64,000 nt of DNA from Euryodendron excelsum. Taxonomy: Eukaryota > Streptophyta > Magnoliopsida > Ericales > Pentaphylacaceae. Below the pieces are notes generated by a model. It had not been told where the DNA came from. It made no database searches and saw only the letters and a program-made list of their open reading frames with translations. Positions 13,301 to 24,776 of the stretch are shown here, one piece after another. The stretch is taken from contig CM065382.1 in assembly GCA_033060915.1 (NCBI GenBank), forward strand, positions 6,501,501 through 6,565,500, read 5' to 3'. The stretch's first letter is position 1. Each line of letters begins with the position of its first letter. Both the position numbers and the translations under genes were made by a program.

Positions 13301-14325
13301 TATCTATGATATTGGAAGAATAAAAGCGCCACCAATTGTTCTTAAATAAGATCATGACAGGTAAAAAGACTTCTTATTAAGGACAATAGGGATCTTGAAT
13401 CCTTGATACGAACTTAACTACCAAAAGCATAAGAGTAAACGGCAAAGAGGGAGAATTGGTAATGTGCACTCCTAAAGGTGGCAAAGGGCTTTGAGAATGT
13501 GGCATTATCCAAGCATTCTCTTCCTCGCTTGGTGATGCAAATCCTGCAAAACTCTAACACTGTGTTTAGATCAAAGATTTGGTGATAGAAAAGAAAAGGC
13601 TTGTTCTCTTTTTCCTCACATTTTTCTTTTCCTTTTCCTTTGTCTTTTCCTTAATAAATCTGGGTTCCAAACACAGCATAAAGGTTCAAAGCTTGTCAAA
13701 CAACACCATCACACATTGATGGTAGATTGGGAGAAAAGGTTGGTGATTATACTAACAAATTGAGAAGCAAGGCAGTCTAGTTTTTGTACTAGAAGAAGCC
13801 TTTCTAACCCAACTCGACAAACATAAACCCATCAAAATATAAATAACGAAAGCCCTCTGTTTCTTACTTCAATTTTCAAGGTCATAAACCCTATCATAAT
13901 CAGACAAAGGTAAATCTTCTTTTTTTCTTTCTTTTTCGTTTGTTAAAAGACAGTAATAAATCCGAAACCCCAATTTATAAAACAAGAAAAGAACGAAGAA
14001 AAGAGCTCAAACATGCACAAGCAAATTAACAACTAATGAAATGAAAAGATATGTAATGGAAAATAATTTTTTTTTAAAAGGAATGTATAGATGATGTACC
14101 AGAGCAGCTCTTCTGAGTGGTGAGCTTGTAAATCAAGATCATGATTCCCGCGACGTGAATCGCTTCGGAGGCGATGAAGAAGTGGTCATGATCTTTGACG
14201 AGAAGCTTCAGAGTCACAAGAGAACAGAGCACAGCCGTAACGGCCAGGAAGGTCTTCACCTTCATCGACTGCCTCCGAACCCATGCGAACAGCTTGTTCA
14301 CCGGCGAACTCCTCTTCCTTCCCAT
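10301..14325 (-). CDS. ERD2-like seven-helix membrane protein (ERP type, KDEL-receptor superfamily)
   Basis: Six exons: 14100-14325, 11924-12123, 11349-11489, 11177-11257, 10462-10589 and 10301-10343. They join in frame to 272 aa, the usual size for plant ERD2-like proteins of the ERP group. The N-terminus MGRKRSSPVNKLFAWVRR is a basic extension followed by an extra hydrophobic stretch absent from true ERD2. The ER-retention-receptor core follows: LSLKTQELTAIFLAVRLYCS, the TAWVVYMIRFKLKSTY block, then PQLRLMQNAK and HYVFALGVARFLGCAHW. Such proteins are multi-pass and sit in the early secretory pathway. From the literature I recall, ERPs do not simply replace ERD2 in HDEL retrieval, so 'ER lumen protein-retaining receptor' is a family name rather than a proven role here. 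The start is the first ATG of exon 1, and the leader is GA-rich. Intron 1 (about 2 kb) carries repeat remnants. Confidence 0.93.
10737..10756. repeat. Run of 20 cytosines in an ERP intron
   Basis: An uninterrupted C20 tract lies in the intron between ERP exons 4 and 5, flanked by further C-rich sequence. On the gene's strand it is a G20 run. Confidence 0.9.
13150..13310 (-). mobile_element. Possible tRNA-derived SINE in ERP intron 1
   Basis: On the minus strand, TGGTGTAATGGTAAAAGATC resembles a Pol III A box. About 35 bases on, GAGGATTCAAGTC resembles a B box. This spacing fits tRNA-derived plant SINEs. No intact tRNA cloverleaf is formed. The boundaries are uncertain. Confidence 0.4.
13557..13680. 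mobile_element. Small MITE-like element (TGTGTTTGG ends)
   Basis: CACTGTGTTTAGA on the left and TGCTGTGTTTGGAA (other strand) on the right are inverted, about 120 bp apart, around a TTTTCC-rich core. A relative lies near 29489-29611. No clear target duplication. Confidence 0.45.
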
Positions 14326-14393
14326 CACTTCTCCTTCTTCTTGTTCTCCTGTCGATTTAGAGAGAGAAACAATGAGAGACAGAGATATAGTTT

Positions 14394-14406
14394 TAGAGAG
14401 AGAGAG
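14394..14406. repeat. GA-rich tract in the ERP leader
   Basis: (GA)n followed by GGGGGAGGGAGAG lies 70-100 bp upstream of the ERP start codon, within the probable 5'UTR. Confidence 0.6.
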
Positions 14407-15122
14407 TGGGGGAGGGAGAGACAGAGGGCCGTTTTGAGTTGTTGGTGGGTGGTGTTATTTGGCGCAAAGTGGAAAATGAGAGCCGTTTGGGAAGACACGA
14501 AGAACGCAATGCAGTTGGTTGTTGGTATTACGGGGCATTCATTTAATTTCTATGACCGATGATTGGGATGTTGACATGTGTATTTCATTTCTTTGCTTTC
14601 AGGTAAACGGCTGATTACGGAAATTAAATGCGTAGATTGGCCGCTGATTTGGACATTTAATTCGGGATTTGACTTAATTAATATTTTTTGTCTTTGTTTT
14701 ACATTTATGGGAAGAAGATAATACCCCATTATTGTGCATATTCTTACAATCTGGACCACGAAATTGTCTATATTTATTAGGTGCATTTAAGTGGCGTTGG
14801 GGCAGGCCTTAGCTACATGTGAATGCGAAGTTGGATAGTTTCAAGTAATAAAATTTGTGCAAATAGTATTTTTGGAAGGTATTAAAATTACCCTCCTATC
14901 CTTATTAGAACAATGATGTAATTAGCGGTTGAGGACATTTATGAAAATACAGAAATGATTCAGTTTCAAATTAAAGTTTCAACGAATATGAGTATTGACT
15001 TATAGTAAGTTAGTAACAATATAGATAATTGAAAAAAAATATTATCTCTAGTAAATCTAAACTTCCATTACCATTAATGATTAAACCCTTTTTTTTTAAC
15101 TTGTTGAGAAATGTAATACATT

Positions 15123-15530
15123 AAGAGTCTGTTTGGTATAACTTTTTTGTTAAGTTTTTTTTTAAGCTTATAAGTAAAAGGGTTTTGCTAACATGTGTCA
15201 TAAGGGCACATTTTAATAATGCTTTGTCTGGTTGTACAAAGTATTGAAACTTGTATTATTACAATTTTCAACACCGAAAACACAATTATTAACACTAAGT
15301 ACAACCAGACAAAGTATGTTTAAAATTTGCCTTTAAGGCACATGTTAGCATTTGCCTAAGTAAAAAAGTCAAGTTTTTATAACTTTTTTGGTTTTCTGAC
15401 TTTAATTTTGCTAAAAAAAAAAGCAAAAAAAAACACAAACAAAAGAGCAAAAAAGCTAAAAACCAAACTTTTTGGCTTATAAGCTTAAAAAAAGCTAGAG
15501 AAAAAGCTGGTATACTAAACAAGCCCTAAG
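15123..15530. mobile_element. MITE with AGxxTTGTTTxGTATA inverted ends, split by a second MITE
   Basis: Left AAGAGTCTGTTTGGTATA and right (other strand) CTTAGGGCTTGTTTAGTATA are inverted, and AAGCTTATAAG repeats inside each arm. The 177-bp Mutator-type MITE at 15180-15356 interrupts it. Without that insertion it would be about 220 bp. Confidence 0.55.
15180..15356. mobile_element. Mutator-type MITE, 177 bp, with 9-bp target duplication
   Basis: The element is flanked by a perfect 9-bp duplication TAAGTAAAA (15171-15179 and 15357-15365). Its long terminal inverted repeats share TGCTAACATGTG near the tips and CTTTGTCTGGTTGTAC further in, so almost the whole element is two arms. The 9-bp duplication and long TIRs point to the Mutator superfamily. 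A second copy lies in the cyclin C intron. Confidence 0.85.
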
Positions 15531-16261
15531 ACTCAAGATTAAAGGGAGTTGAACAATTTACAACACATTGAATTGTTAGATTATTTTAAATTGATCTAGA
15601 TAAGCACGCAATATTGAATTATACGAAGTGTGGGCACGTTATCATGTTAGTATTTGACGTTTTAAATTTTAATATGGGCTTATTCAATGCTTATTGTTTA
15701 GTTAGGATGGGCTAAGCAAAGTGTTCGATTTGGTTTTATTCTGTCCAATCAATTTTTATTTATTTTTTTACTTTTATCTCCATCGATCTAATTCGGAGAT
15801 AGACTATAAAAATTAGAGGTGGGGTTTGTTTGATTTAATGTTTGAGGATTTTCATAGGCGTAGATCTTACCAACCTTCCTAACATTGAGCTAACAGAAAA
15901 GAAGTAAGGTTACCTAATCAGTGCCTAACAAAAAGAGAAGTGTTTCCACCACCTATTCTAGTAGAAGTGGTTGTTCAATATCTAGTATAGAACTATAGAA
16001 AATTAGATCAACCACTAACTAGCATGTAATTAAATTTAATTGAAAACAGTGTAAACAGGACAGGTTTCAATCTTCTTGTGACTATATATAATATTGTATA
16101 TATCTGTATTTCATACACCGTTAATTTGAAATGCAGATAGCGTATGTCACAGTCTTACTATCTTTTTTTGATACTTACAATCTTACAATCATCGTGTCGT
16201 GGAAGATAATCTATGATAGGACATGTTTTGCGAAGAGTAATGATTTATTAAATTCGATATC

Positions 16262-16455
16262 TAGGGTGTTTGGGTCATTTGATTATAAGTCATAAGTTAT
16301 AAACTATTTTTAAAAAGTTATTTTTAAAAATAATTTTTCTTAAAAAATATTATTAGACATAAGCTGTTTTTTTAAATTACTCATCCAAACACATTTTAAA
16401 AAAGTCATAAGTATAAGCCATAAATTACTAAATAAGTTATGTCCAAACACCCTCT
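16262..16455. mobile_element. MITE with AGGGTGTTTGG inverted ends
   Basis: TAGGGTGTTTGGGTCA and, on the other strand, AGAGGGTGTTTGGACATAA bracket about 190 bp rich in CATAAGT/TATAAGT. The ends resemble hAT-type MITEs; the flanking duplication is degraded. Confidence 0.55.
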
Positions 16456-17341
16456 AATTCTCGATCCTTTTTTCACTTCTAAATGCAACACATTAGTTGA
16501 GGTGAACACTGCAAAATAAAAATAGAAAAACTCACATTAATGAATATAAATTTTTTTTTTATATAATCTAATTTCTCAATCTCTTTTTTCGTGAATCTTA
16601 CATGAATTTATTAACGCGAATCATACAATCTTATGTCTAGGAGCTAGAAAAGTAATTATGTATAGAATTACTCATATATATTGAGAACCCACTCACTAAA
16701 TTTTAAGAGGGAGCTAGGTCAGGTTTTGACATGTTCAATTATTTATTTTTTGCCCAAAATAAAGAAAAGATTCATAATTACCATAAGGCTATGGGCCACC
16801 TACATTGACGTGATGAAATTTCATTAGGACTTTATAAATTTTGAGTCTTTATAAGAAAAATAATGTGTATTGGCCTCTCAAATTTCAAAAAAATTTACAT
16901 TGGTCTTCTAAAATTTATCATGACCCCTTGCTTTGACAAATTTCATTAGGATCTTATAGATTTTGAGTATTTGTGATTAAAAGAAATGTGTAATGGCACT
17001 ACCAGATTTCAAAACAATTTGCCTTGGCCTTCCAAAATTGAAAACGATTTATCTTGAACTTCAAAAATTCAAGAATTTATAGCCCTCCCACAAAATATGT
17101 GGTTCCATCCCCGCTCAAAGCTACCTTTCTTCAACGGCCAAATTGGCCAGTTTAAGCAGAAATTAGTCCATTATATTACTGTAAGTCTGTATCAAGATTC
17201 AGGACATCTTAGAATATGAAGCGTTACTTCTAGTTATACAATCACATTGGTCCATGAATTTTTTTTTGTAAGAATAAAATTTTTTCTATACACATACACA
17301 TGCACATACATACGTATAGAGATAGTACTTTGTCTTTCGGA

Positions 17342-20300
17342 CTAGTGTTCATATAGTTCAGAAGCAAGGCGAGAGGTGATCACGACTTCTAGCGGAGTTG
17401 CCTTAGGCAATGTAATGCCCAAGCCTTCAGTCATGTCCACCGGTTCACCCGACGGTGTCGCGAAGTCAAAACCCTGAAGCAAGCGAGCGAGGATCAAGTG
17501 CGTCACTTGCAATGCAAACGTGATCCCGGGGCAAGACCGCCGGCCGGACCCAAACGGGGTGAACTCAAAATGCTTGCCGGAAACATCAACCTCCGCGTGG
17601 CTCGTCAAGAACCTCTCCGGCATGAACTTCTCGGGGTCCGACCAAATCCGCGGGTCTCGGTGCAGCTTCCACACATTCGCAAACAAACGAGTGCCCTTCG
17701 GAATGTGATAGCCGCCGACCTCGCAGTCTTCCATGGCCTGATGGGGCACCGCTAGGGGACCTGGTGGGTATAGGCGCAAGGTTTCCTTGACAACAGCTTG
17801 GAGATAGACCAAATTCTTGATATCGGATTCTTCTACCCATCTGTCTTTGCCGACTTGGGCGTCTATCTCTTCTTGGGCACGCTTCAATGCGTGCCTGTTG
17901 TTCAGAAGTATCGACAAGAGCCATGTCAAGTTAATGGCTGTGGTGTCGGAACCTGCTATGATAAGGTTCTGCAGGGTGAATTAATGTTAGAACACAGGAA
18001 GAAACCAAGGATATGTACATAGAAATATTCATAGGATCGTGTAATTTGCAAATACTTCGTAGCCACACATCTCAACACACTCAATCGGCTGTGCCATTCT
18101 AGTTGTCTATTGACTCTATTCCTGCTGTCAAAACTAATAAAATAAACTGAAGATACGTAAATAATTATATTGGAAAATAAAAACTTGATTGAAAATCATT
18201 GTTTTGTTATAAATAAAAGGTCATAGTTAACATTTGTATTAACACTTCTAAACTGCTTAAGTCAGGACAACATACAGAAGAGCAATCAAACCATGACCAT
18301 GTCCAAGAATTCATCCAAGACTAATCTAGGACCATAGTTTTTTCTTTTGATGACCAGATGTCCAGGTTAACTTGCGCACAATATGACTAATCCTTATCCC
18401 GAAAACCTCAGTTGATTGTCACTTCCTCTCCTCCTCTTTTTTCGAGTAAAAAAAATATATTTATATCTATAGAGAGACTAAATTCAGCACCTTTTGCGAT
18501 AATATCACAGCCCATCACCTGAGAGGCTGTAAGTCCAACCCATATGGGTATGGATTCCTCTACATACAAACCCAATTTTGGCTCATGTAATATTCCTTCC
18601 CATTTTGATTTTGGATGACTCATTTGATGGATTTTGATTTTGGATGACTCATTTGATGGGGGACCAAAGTCACAAGTTGCACTGTTTGTGACATGTAGTC
18701 ATTCTTCTAAAATTATGATACCTAATATTTTATTACATTAGTAATTTAAATTTATAAAAAATAAAATAATTTAAATATATATATATATATATTACATAAC
18801 AAAATCCAATAAAAATAATTACCAAATAATTCATATTAGCTAACAGTTGTACTTTTTTCCATCAGATGAAATTGAAACTTGAAAACTAATGAAACTAACT
18901 ACTATGTTGGTGATTGGCCACCGGTAGCTAGATATAGGGAGCACTTGGACTACCCATCCATCATCCTTGGACTTATCCAATTCAAACAGAATCCACTGCA
19001 TTATATATTAGTGATGGTCCTCAATAATTAACAATGACTAGGAAGCATGACTAAGAGCACTGACTCATTGCCTTTTCCCTTTCACATCTGCCAAAAATTT
19101 AAAAATTCCTCCTTAAGCAAAGCTTCGATATCACATTTTGTGGAGCAATTCAGAGAAAATGTCAAAACTATCGACTTTCGATACTCACGTGTCCTATCCT
19201 ATGACATATCCTATGGCAGATATAACAATGACTTAATTTCATTAGCCTATTAAGTCTATTTTTTCTCCAGTAAGGTCCCACTTAGACATCATTTTTCAAA
19301 GCTAAATTAAATTAAGACCATGCGTGAGACTATATCCTACCACAAATGATGCTATAGATCGATGACTAGCATTATGTATGATGTTACTTTCATGAAATAG
19401 ACAAAATACTTGCATAATTTGTGAAGACTTACCATGATCGTTGCCTTGATGATAGTCTCGCGCGTGTGGGCGTAAGTGAACGAGTCGTCGATCACAGACA
19501 GCATCACATCTATGAAGTCTTGCTCGTCGCCTCCTGCAGGTGGCTCACTCTCGAGCCTCCTCTGAAGATGTTCTTCCATCCAACTCTCAAAAATGGAGTC
19601 CAATTCCTTCGAAATACGCTTCAAGTTCTTCACCTTGCCGAAGAAATCAATCCATCTCAGCGGCGGAAACGGGATTACGTCCGACAGAACAAAACCCCCA
19701 CTGACAAACATGAATTCCTTGATGACCCTTCTAAAATTCGTCGCCTCCGCATCTTCAGCGCCGCCCGTGCTTTCGAAGTATCTCTTGCCGGCGATCATCC
19801 TCATGATTATATTTAAAGTCAACTGTTCAATCCACGGATCGAATTCCACTTTTCCAGGACTCCTATGGTACAACTCTTTGATGCTGGTGCCCACCTCGGA
19901 GACTCGCACGTGCTTGAGCATCTCGAGCCTGCGAGTCGAGAGTAGTTCAAGCATGGCTAGTTTCCGCATCTCCCGCCAGTACGGCCCGTAAGCGGCGAAC
20001 CCGAATGCTGCCAAGTCGTAGCTGAGGTGTTCGGTTTGGCTAGAGTATGGGCGACTGGCGAAGGCCCTGTCGTTGGTGGTGAAGCAGTCCTTGACAGCCT
20101 CCCAAGAGCTCACCACGAGGACGCGGTGGACGCCGAGCCGGAATGAGAAGATCGGGCCGTATTTGTCGGCCATGGCTCCCAGGGTTCGGGCAAGTGGAGC
20201 TCCGCCGCCTAGTTGGTGGAGGTGACCTATGACAGGCCACGCACCAGATGGTTCAGGGGGTGACTTTCCCTTGGTCGTGTCGTGACTATGAGTCTTTGCC

Positions 20301-20371
20301 CTCCATAGATTGTATAACAACAGTAAGGCTAATAGCCCAGCAATTGCTAACAAATGAGAAAGGAATTCCAT
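17342..20371 (-). CDS. Cytochrome P450, CYP82 family (copy 1)
   Basis: Two exons, 19433-20371 (313 codons) and 17342-17968 (208 codons plus stop), join at phase 0 to 521 aa, normal for CYP82. An N-terminal hydrophobic ER anchor (about residues 5-22) is followed by the proline hinge PPEPSGAWPVIGHL. Other landmarks are the I-helix AGSDTT (318-323), the K-helix ETLR (375-378), the PERF region FMPERF, and the haem loop FGSGRRSCPG with Cys459. All landmarks for an active ER-bound mono-oxygenase are present. CYP82 enzymes oxidise terpenoids, flavonoids, coumarins, lignans and alkaloids, so substrate cannot be read from sequence. The intron is 1464 bp. Its tandem partner lies 6 kb upstream beyond a solo LTR. 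The second exon includes NLIIAGSDTT, upstream of the first ATG-like codon, as expected for a spliced exon. Confidence 0.94.
18602..18659. repeat. 29-bp exact tandem duplication in the P450 copy 1 intron
   Basis: A 29-bp unit beginning ATTTTGATTTTGGATGACTC occurs twice head to tail without differences, suggesting a recent duplication. Confidence 0.9.
18772..18791. repeat. (AT)n microsatellite
   Basis: About ten AT dinucleotides in the intron of the first P450 gene. Confidence 0.85.
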
Positions 20372-20805
20372 AATTCTATATGGTATGAAGATGGGAGATG
20401 ATCATTTCAAGACTCGTTTCCACACCTATAGTTTCCAATTGATGGCTTCAAGATTTGTATTCCAATCTAAGGGGTTCAGAGTCTTCTGACTTCCGCGTTT
20501 ACTTTTCCAAAGCAATAAAACTAGGTAGTGGTAGCCGACAAAATAAATCTTAGCCAGCCAAGAAATTGACCACTAACCACTAAAAGTAAAACGTTATTCG
20601 TTCAAACAAAATTGATGAAATGTTTTTTTTAGGGGAATAACATGGTCCTGATATTTTTTAATTAAAAAGTATTGTGATGAATATTTTATTTTAAATTGAA
20701 TTGGTCATCATGAATAATAAAAATATTTATTTAGAGAAATTGTCACTAAAATAATGTAACTATGTGAGAACCATTCACTAATAACTCTTAATTATAAAAA
20801 TACAC

Positions 20806-20810
20806 ATCAT
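20806..20810. other. Target-site duplication (left) of the solo LTR
   Basis: ATCAT, identical to 25773-25777 at the other end. Confidence 0.9.
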
Positions 20811-21569
20811 TGTCGCGCCCCGGTTTTTAGAGTGTCCAAGGTCCTTTCGGCTTGGAGGCCCTAAAACACAGAACTCTGTCATTAGAACTTGTCCTCCTAG
20901 AAGGACAAGTGCGACTAGGTTTGGAAATTAGTTTGACTAAGGGTTTTTTAGAAAAATAGGAGTCACCACCTAACTTGATAAAGGTGAGTTAAGGCACCTA
21001 AAACTAAGCATTAATCCGAAAATTAAACTTAGAGTTTTTGAAAAAGGTTTTTGAAAACTCCCTCAAGAGAGAGTTTTTAGAAAAATAGGTTGTTTGACAA
21101 CCTTTTGAAATGTTTAAGCCCTTTTTGAAAATAACTCTATTTTGGTCTTTCGAAAACAGAAATTTAAAGTTCGGGGGTTGGTTACATATAGGGAAGATAT
21201 CCTAAGATCATCACCCCACCCCGCCCTTTCGGTACCTACATGTCTAATCACCTTTTGTTCACTCACTAAAATAACCGGTTACCATTGTTCACTTAATATC
21301 CACTTTAGAAAAATGAGATTTAGTCATCACTTTTCGGATGAATGATGCATGATGCAAGTTTTTGAAATTTTTTTGAAAATAATGGAGGTTTTGAAAGAGT
21401 TTGGAATAGAAACTTTGAATTTATTGGAATTTTTGAAAAGGGATTGGAGTTGAAATAAAAGTTATGACCGCACCATTTTAGGATGCCTACGTATCTCATT
21501 TGGCGAGAATCAGGTCAATCGTAGTTCGAGCAAGAGCCTGATGGAAAATAGGCGTGTTAGGGCCTATGG

Positions 21570-21710
21570 AAGGTTTGAAGATACTTTGGGGTCTTTGGAA
21601 AAGTTTAAAACACTTTGGGGTCTTTGAAAAAGTTTAAGACACTTTGAGATTTTTGAAAAAGTTTAAGACACTTTGAGGTCTTTGGAAGTTGAAGACTCTT
21701 TGTGGTCTTA
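21570..21710. repeat. About 30-bp tandem repeats in the solo LTR
   Basis: Four to five units of the form ACACTTTGGGGTCTTTGGAA followed by AAGTTTAA recur at about 30-bp spacing with a few changes each. Confidence 0.75.
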
Positions 21711-22320
21711 GAAATTTTGACTTGAAATTGGATGGTGGTGTGTTTTGAAAATATTTTTTGATCAATTTGAGGGAGGTTTGGAAAAATGCTTTGGCATGAC
21801 TCAAGAGAACTTGGAAGTATTTTTGAAGTCTTGTTTCGAAAACCTTGGAGGCATGATTTTAGAAACGTTTTGATGAATTAATTTTTGAAAGTGGTTTTTA
21901 GAAATGGTTAAGAGTTCGGAATCTTAATATGGACAACCTTAGAAGTTATTCTTAATTTATCACTTGTCCTTAGAATCCCTAACCATGAGGGGGTTAGGGA
22001 CACCTTAGGTTTGTGACCTTTTAAAAATGTTTTTGAAAATGCCTTGAAGATGGAGTGTAGGAACATTTGAAGAGCTTATAGAGTTGGTTTTTTTTTTGTT
22101 TTTTTTTTTTAAATCAAGAGAGTAGGAGATTTTGAAAAAAATGGGTTATGAGAATAGTTTGAATTTGAGTGATCATTTAGAAAAGGGTTCAAGAGTCAGA
22201 ACCTTGAAATGTATTAACCTAGGTTGGGTTAGCCTAGGGTTAGGGGTGACCTAAGGTTAACTAACTTGCGTTAGGTTAACCTAGGGTTAAGATGACCTAT
22301 GGTTAACTAACTAGGGTAGG

Positions 22321-22546
22321 GTTAACCTAAGGTGAGTGAACTAGGGTCAAGTTAACCTAGGGTTGGACAACTAGGGTCAAGTTAACCTAGGGTTGGACAA
22401 CTAGGGTTAAGCTAACCTAGGGTTGGGTAACTAGGGTTAAGTTAACCTAGGGTTAGTCAACTAGCGTCAAGTTAACCTAAGGTTGGTCAACTAGGGTCAA
22501 GTTAACCTAAGGTTGGTTAACTAGGGTCAAGTTAACCTAGGGTTAG
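22321..22546. repeat. 30-bp minisatellite, 7.5 units, in the solo LTR
   Basis: Units of exactly 30 bp starting GTTAACCTAGGGTTGG and ending CTAGGGTCAA run head to tail at 22321, 22351, 22381, 22411, 22441, 22471, 22501 and 22531. More degenerate relatives extend left to about 22210. Each unit contains the palindromes GTTAAC and (mostly) CCTAGG, and telomere-like CTAGGGTTA strings. Confidence 0.9.
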
Positions 22547-22904
22547 ATTGAAAAATGGTTTTGAAAATTGGTTTAATGCATTCTTGGAAAGAGTTTTTGA
22601 AAAATAAAACATGTTATGTAATTGACTTTGGTTGACAATCTTTTTAAAGATCATTTCCATGAATATTTTGACTCTAGCCAAGAGTATGGTTTATATGGTT
22701 GGTGTTTGGAGACCATTGCAAGGAAGGTTTCCTCATGGCTATTATAACTTTTATCTTGACAATAGTGGAGGTTTCAAAAATCAACATAACGATGGCAATT
22801 TTTGAAAAACCATTCCTGATGCAAAGATGGAGAGAATGCATTTTTGAAAATCATCTTTTGAGAAGGATTTTGAAAATCACTTTTCAAGGGGACCAATCTA
22901 TCAA

Positions 22905-23160
22905 GAAAGGGGTCATATGGCCAAACAAAAGGGAGACCACTCAAGAGAGGGTTCCGTGGGGCCATTCCAACCACTAAACTTGAGGGAATAGGAACAATAG
23001 AAATCAAAGAGTTTGAACATCATTCTTAGGCAAGCATAAAGAGAAAAAGGAATCATTCTAACAATTTAGGGCCCCTATGGCCAATATAAAGGGAGACCAC
23101 TCAAGAGAGGGTTTCATGGGGCCATTTTAACCACTAAATTCGAGAGAATGGAAATCTTGA
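22905..23160. repeat. Duplicated block of about 65 bp inside the solo LTR
   Basis: A phrase containing GGGAGACCACTCAAGAGAGG and ending in CCACTAAA(C/T)T(T/C)GAG occurs near 22930-22990 and again near 23090-23150. Confidence 0.7.
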
Positions 23161-23953
23161 AAATTAGAGAGTTTGAAAGCAACTTTTATGCAAGTTGTAA
23201 TGCAATGATGCAAAAGTGTGAATTAGGGGGTAGTGAGAAATTTTCTAAGGTATGACTCCTAAGATCTCATCCTAAACTTCAAGGGGCCAACTCTTGGAAC
23301 GATTTTTGAGAGAAATGGAGAACTTGGAAATGACATAAAATTAAGAGCAATATAAGCATTGTGGAACATGACAATAAGCATAAAATGAAGCCAAGCACAC
23401 AAGACATGATCAAGATAGCAATATGCAAGGAGTCATGATTCACATACAAGGTTTTTAGGCTACATCACATAAACAAGGGGCTCCTAGGCCATACCATCTT
23501 AAAGTAGGCTAGTGACAGGTCCCCCTACACGGTGGCTCTCACTTACTTTCCTCTAGGCATGATCTAAGAGCCCTCTTGGCTCAAGCATGCAAGAAAGGGA
23601 GGTTGAAGATGGAGATTAAAAAAGAGAATAGCCTAAGTAGGCTAGGAGGGAGAAGAGAAGAGTGGGGAAAACACAAATGTAAAAGGGATACCACCTTTTG
23701 CCTTCACTACACTTGTAGTCTTCAATGGATGTCTTGATTGGAGCTTGAGTGACTTCAAGAAGGTTTGAGAGGCTAGAGTGGAGTGTATAAGTGTGTATGA
23801 GGCCTTGTGTGTGGAGTGTATAGGCTTAGGAGGGGTAGAACCTAGCCTAAGTGTTGGAGGGGAGGGATATATGTAGAGATTCGAGTTTCTGGAGTGATTT
23901 CAGCAGAATTTCGTATCAATTTCGGACCTGAAATATGCAAAGGGGGAGGCCTC

Positions 23954-23961
23954 TATTTATA
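23954..23961 (-). promoter_or_regulatory. TATA box of the solo LTR
   Basis: On the minus strand the sequence reads CCTATAAATAGAGGC, a canonical plant TATA box. It would place the U3/R junction about 30 bp lower in coordinate. Two palindromes GCGCATG..CATGCGC (23982-24000 and 24020-24038) lie just upstream of it in that orientation. Confidence 0.6.
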
Positions 23962-24339
23962 GGCAATCTGGAACAGGCCTTGCGCATGTGCTACATGCGC
24001 ATGACCAAACTTTGGCCTTGCGCATGTAGGATATGCGCAGGTACTGTTCTATTGCCAGAACACGTGGCACCCTATGTACTGGTTAAATCTTGACCGTTGA
24101 TTGAAAGTCGGTTGATCTGATCAAAATTTGAGCGCATGTAGCATAACTCCATCACCGGGAAGGTTCGTCCAAACTTTGCCTTGAGAATTGAGTTAATCGG
24201 GAAGGTTTCGGGGAAATCAGTCGCACTCGGGATGTTTTCCTAGTGCTTCCGATGAACTTTCATGTTTTCGAAAAGTTTGAATTATGTTTAGAGGTGAGTG
24301 ATATCGTCTTGGGAAGTGTGCCAAAAAGGTCACTTTTGC

Positions 24340-24776
24340 GGAGCGTTTGTGATACGCTCCGGGGGTGTTTGAAAGTGGCTGTCTTCGTTTCGTGTGATCG
24401 AGGCTTTCGAGAAACAATCTATTTGATCGGACCGTACCGATGGAAAGTACTCTGGAAATACTTTCTGGAATTCCCAAATTTACGCATTTCTCCAGTCGTT
24501 TGACGGTGTGTTTTCATTAGGGAATCGGAGAAAAAGTCAACCTTGGCGGAGCGTCTGTGAGACGCTCCAGGGGTTGCTGAAAATCATGGTTTGCACACCG
24601 CACGATGGAGGGCTTCGAGGGGTGATCTATTCGATCGAACCGTATCGATGGAAAGATCTATGGACGAGCTTTCGAGAATTCCCTAATTTTCGCATTTCTC
24701 AAGTCAGTTGATGGTGCGTTATAACCAGGGAATCGGGGGAAAAGACAATTTAGGCGGAGCGTCTGCGAGACGCTCC
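24340..24776. repeat. 208-bp tandem repeat with a hairpin in each unit (LTR U3)
   Basis: The palindrome GGAGCGTCT-GNG-AGACGCTCC starts at 24340, 24548 and 24756, exactly 208 bp apart, and the flanking sequence is repeated too. The first copy has one mismatch in the stem; the other two have perfect 9-bp stems. Relative to the minus-strand TATA box these units lie 400-800 bp upstream, where enhancer repeats would sit. Confidence 0.85.

Larger units (their letters stand above)
14570..17341. other. Intergenic region, ERP promoter to 3' flank of the first P450
   Basis: AT-rich. It holds nested MITEs near 15.1-15.5 kb, another at 16.26 kb, and degenerate repeats at 16.8-17.1 kb in which a phrase like TTTCATTAGGAC..TTTGAGT recurs at a spacing of about 130 bp. 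No gene seen. Confidence 0.6.

Noticed and set aside
14155..14562. 135-codon plus-strand frame over the ERP first exon
   Set aside because: Antisense shadow of a well-supported exon and its GA-rich leader.
22210..22546. Regular 30-bp repeats resembling a CRISPR array
   Set aside because: The units are contiguous with no unique spacers, lie inside an LTR, and the genome is a plant.
22321..22546. Interstitial telomere array
   Set aside because: The strings resemble TTTAGGG but the period is 30 bp, not 7, so it is a minisatellite.
24217..24711. Several 60-90-codon frames around the 208-bp repeat
   Set aside because: They are by-products of the repeat in a solo LTR; similar frames recur in each unit and match no protein family.
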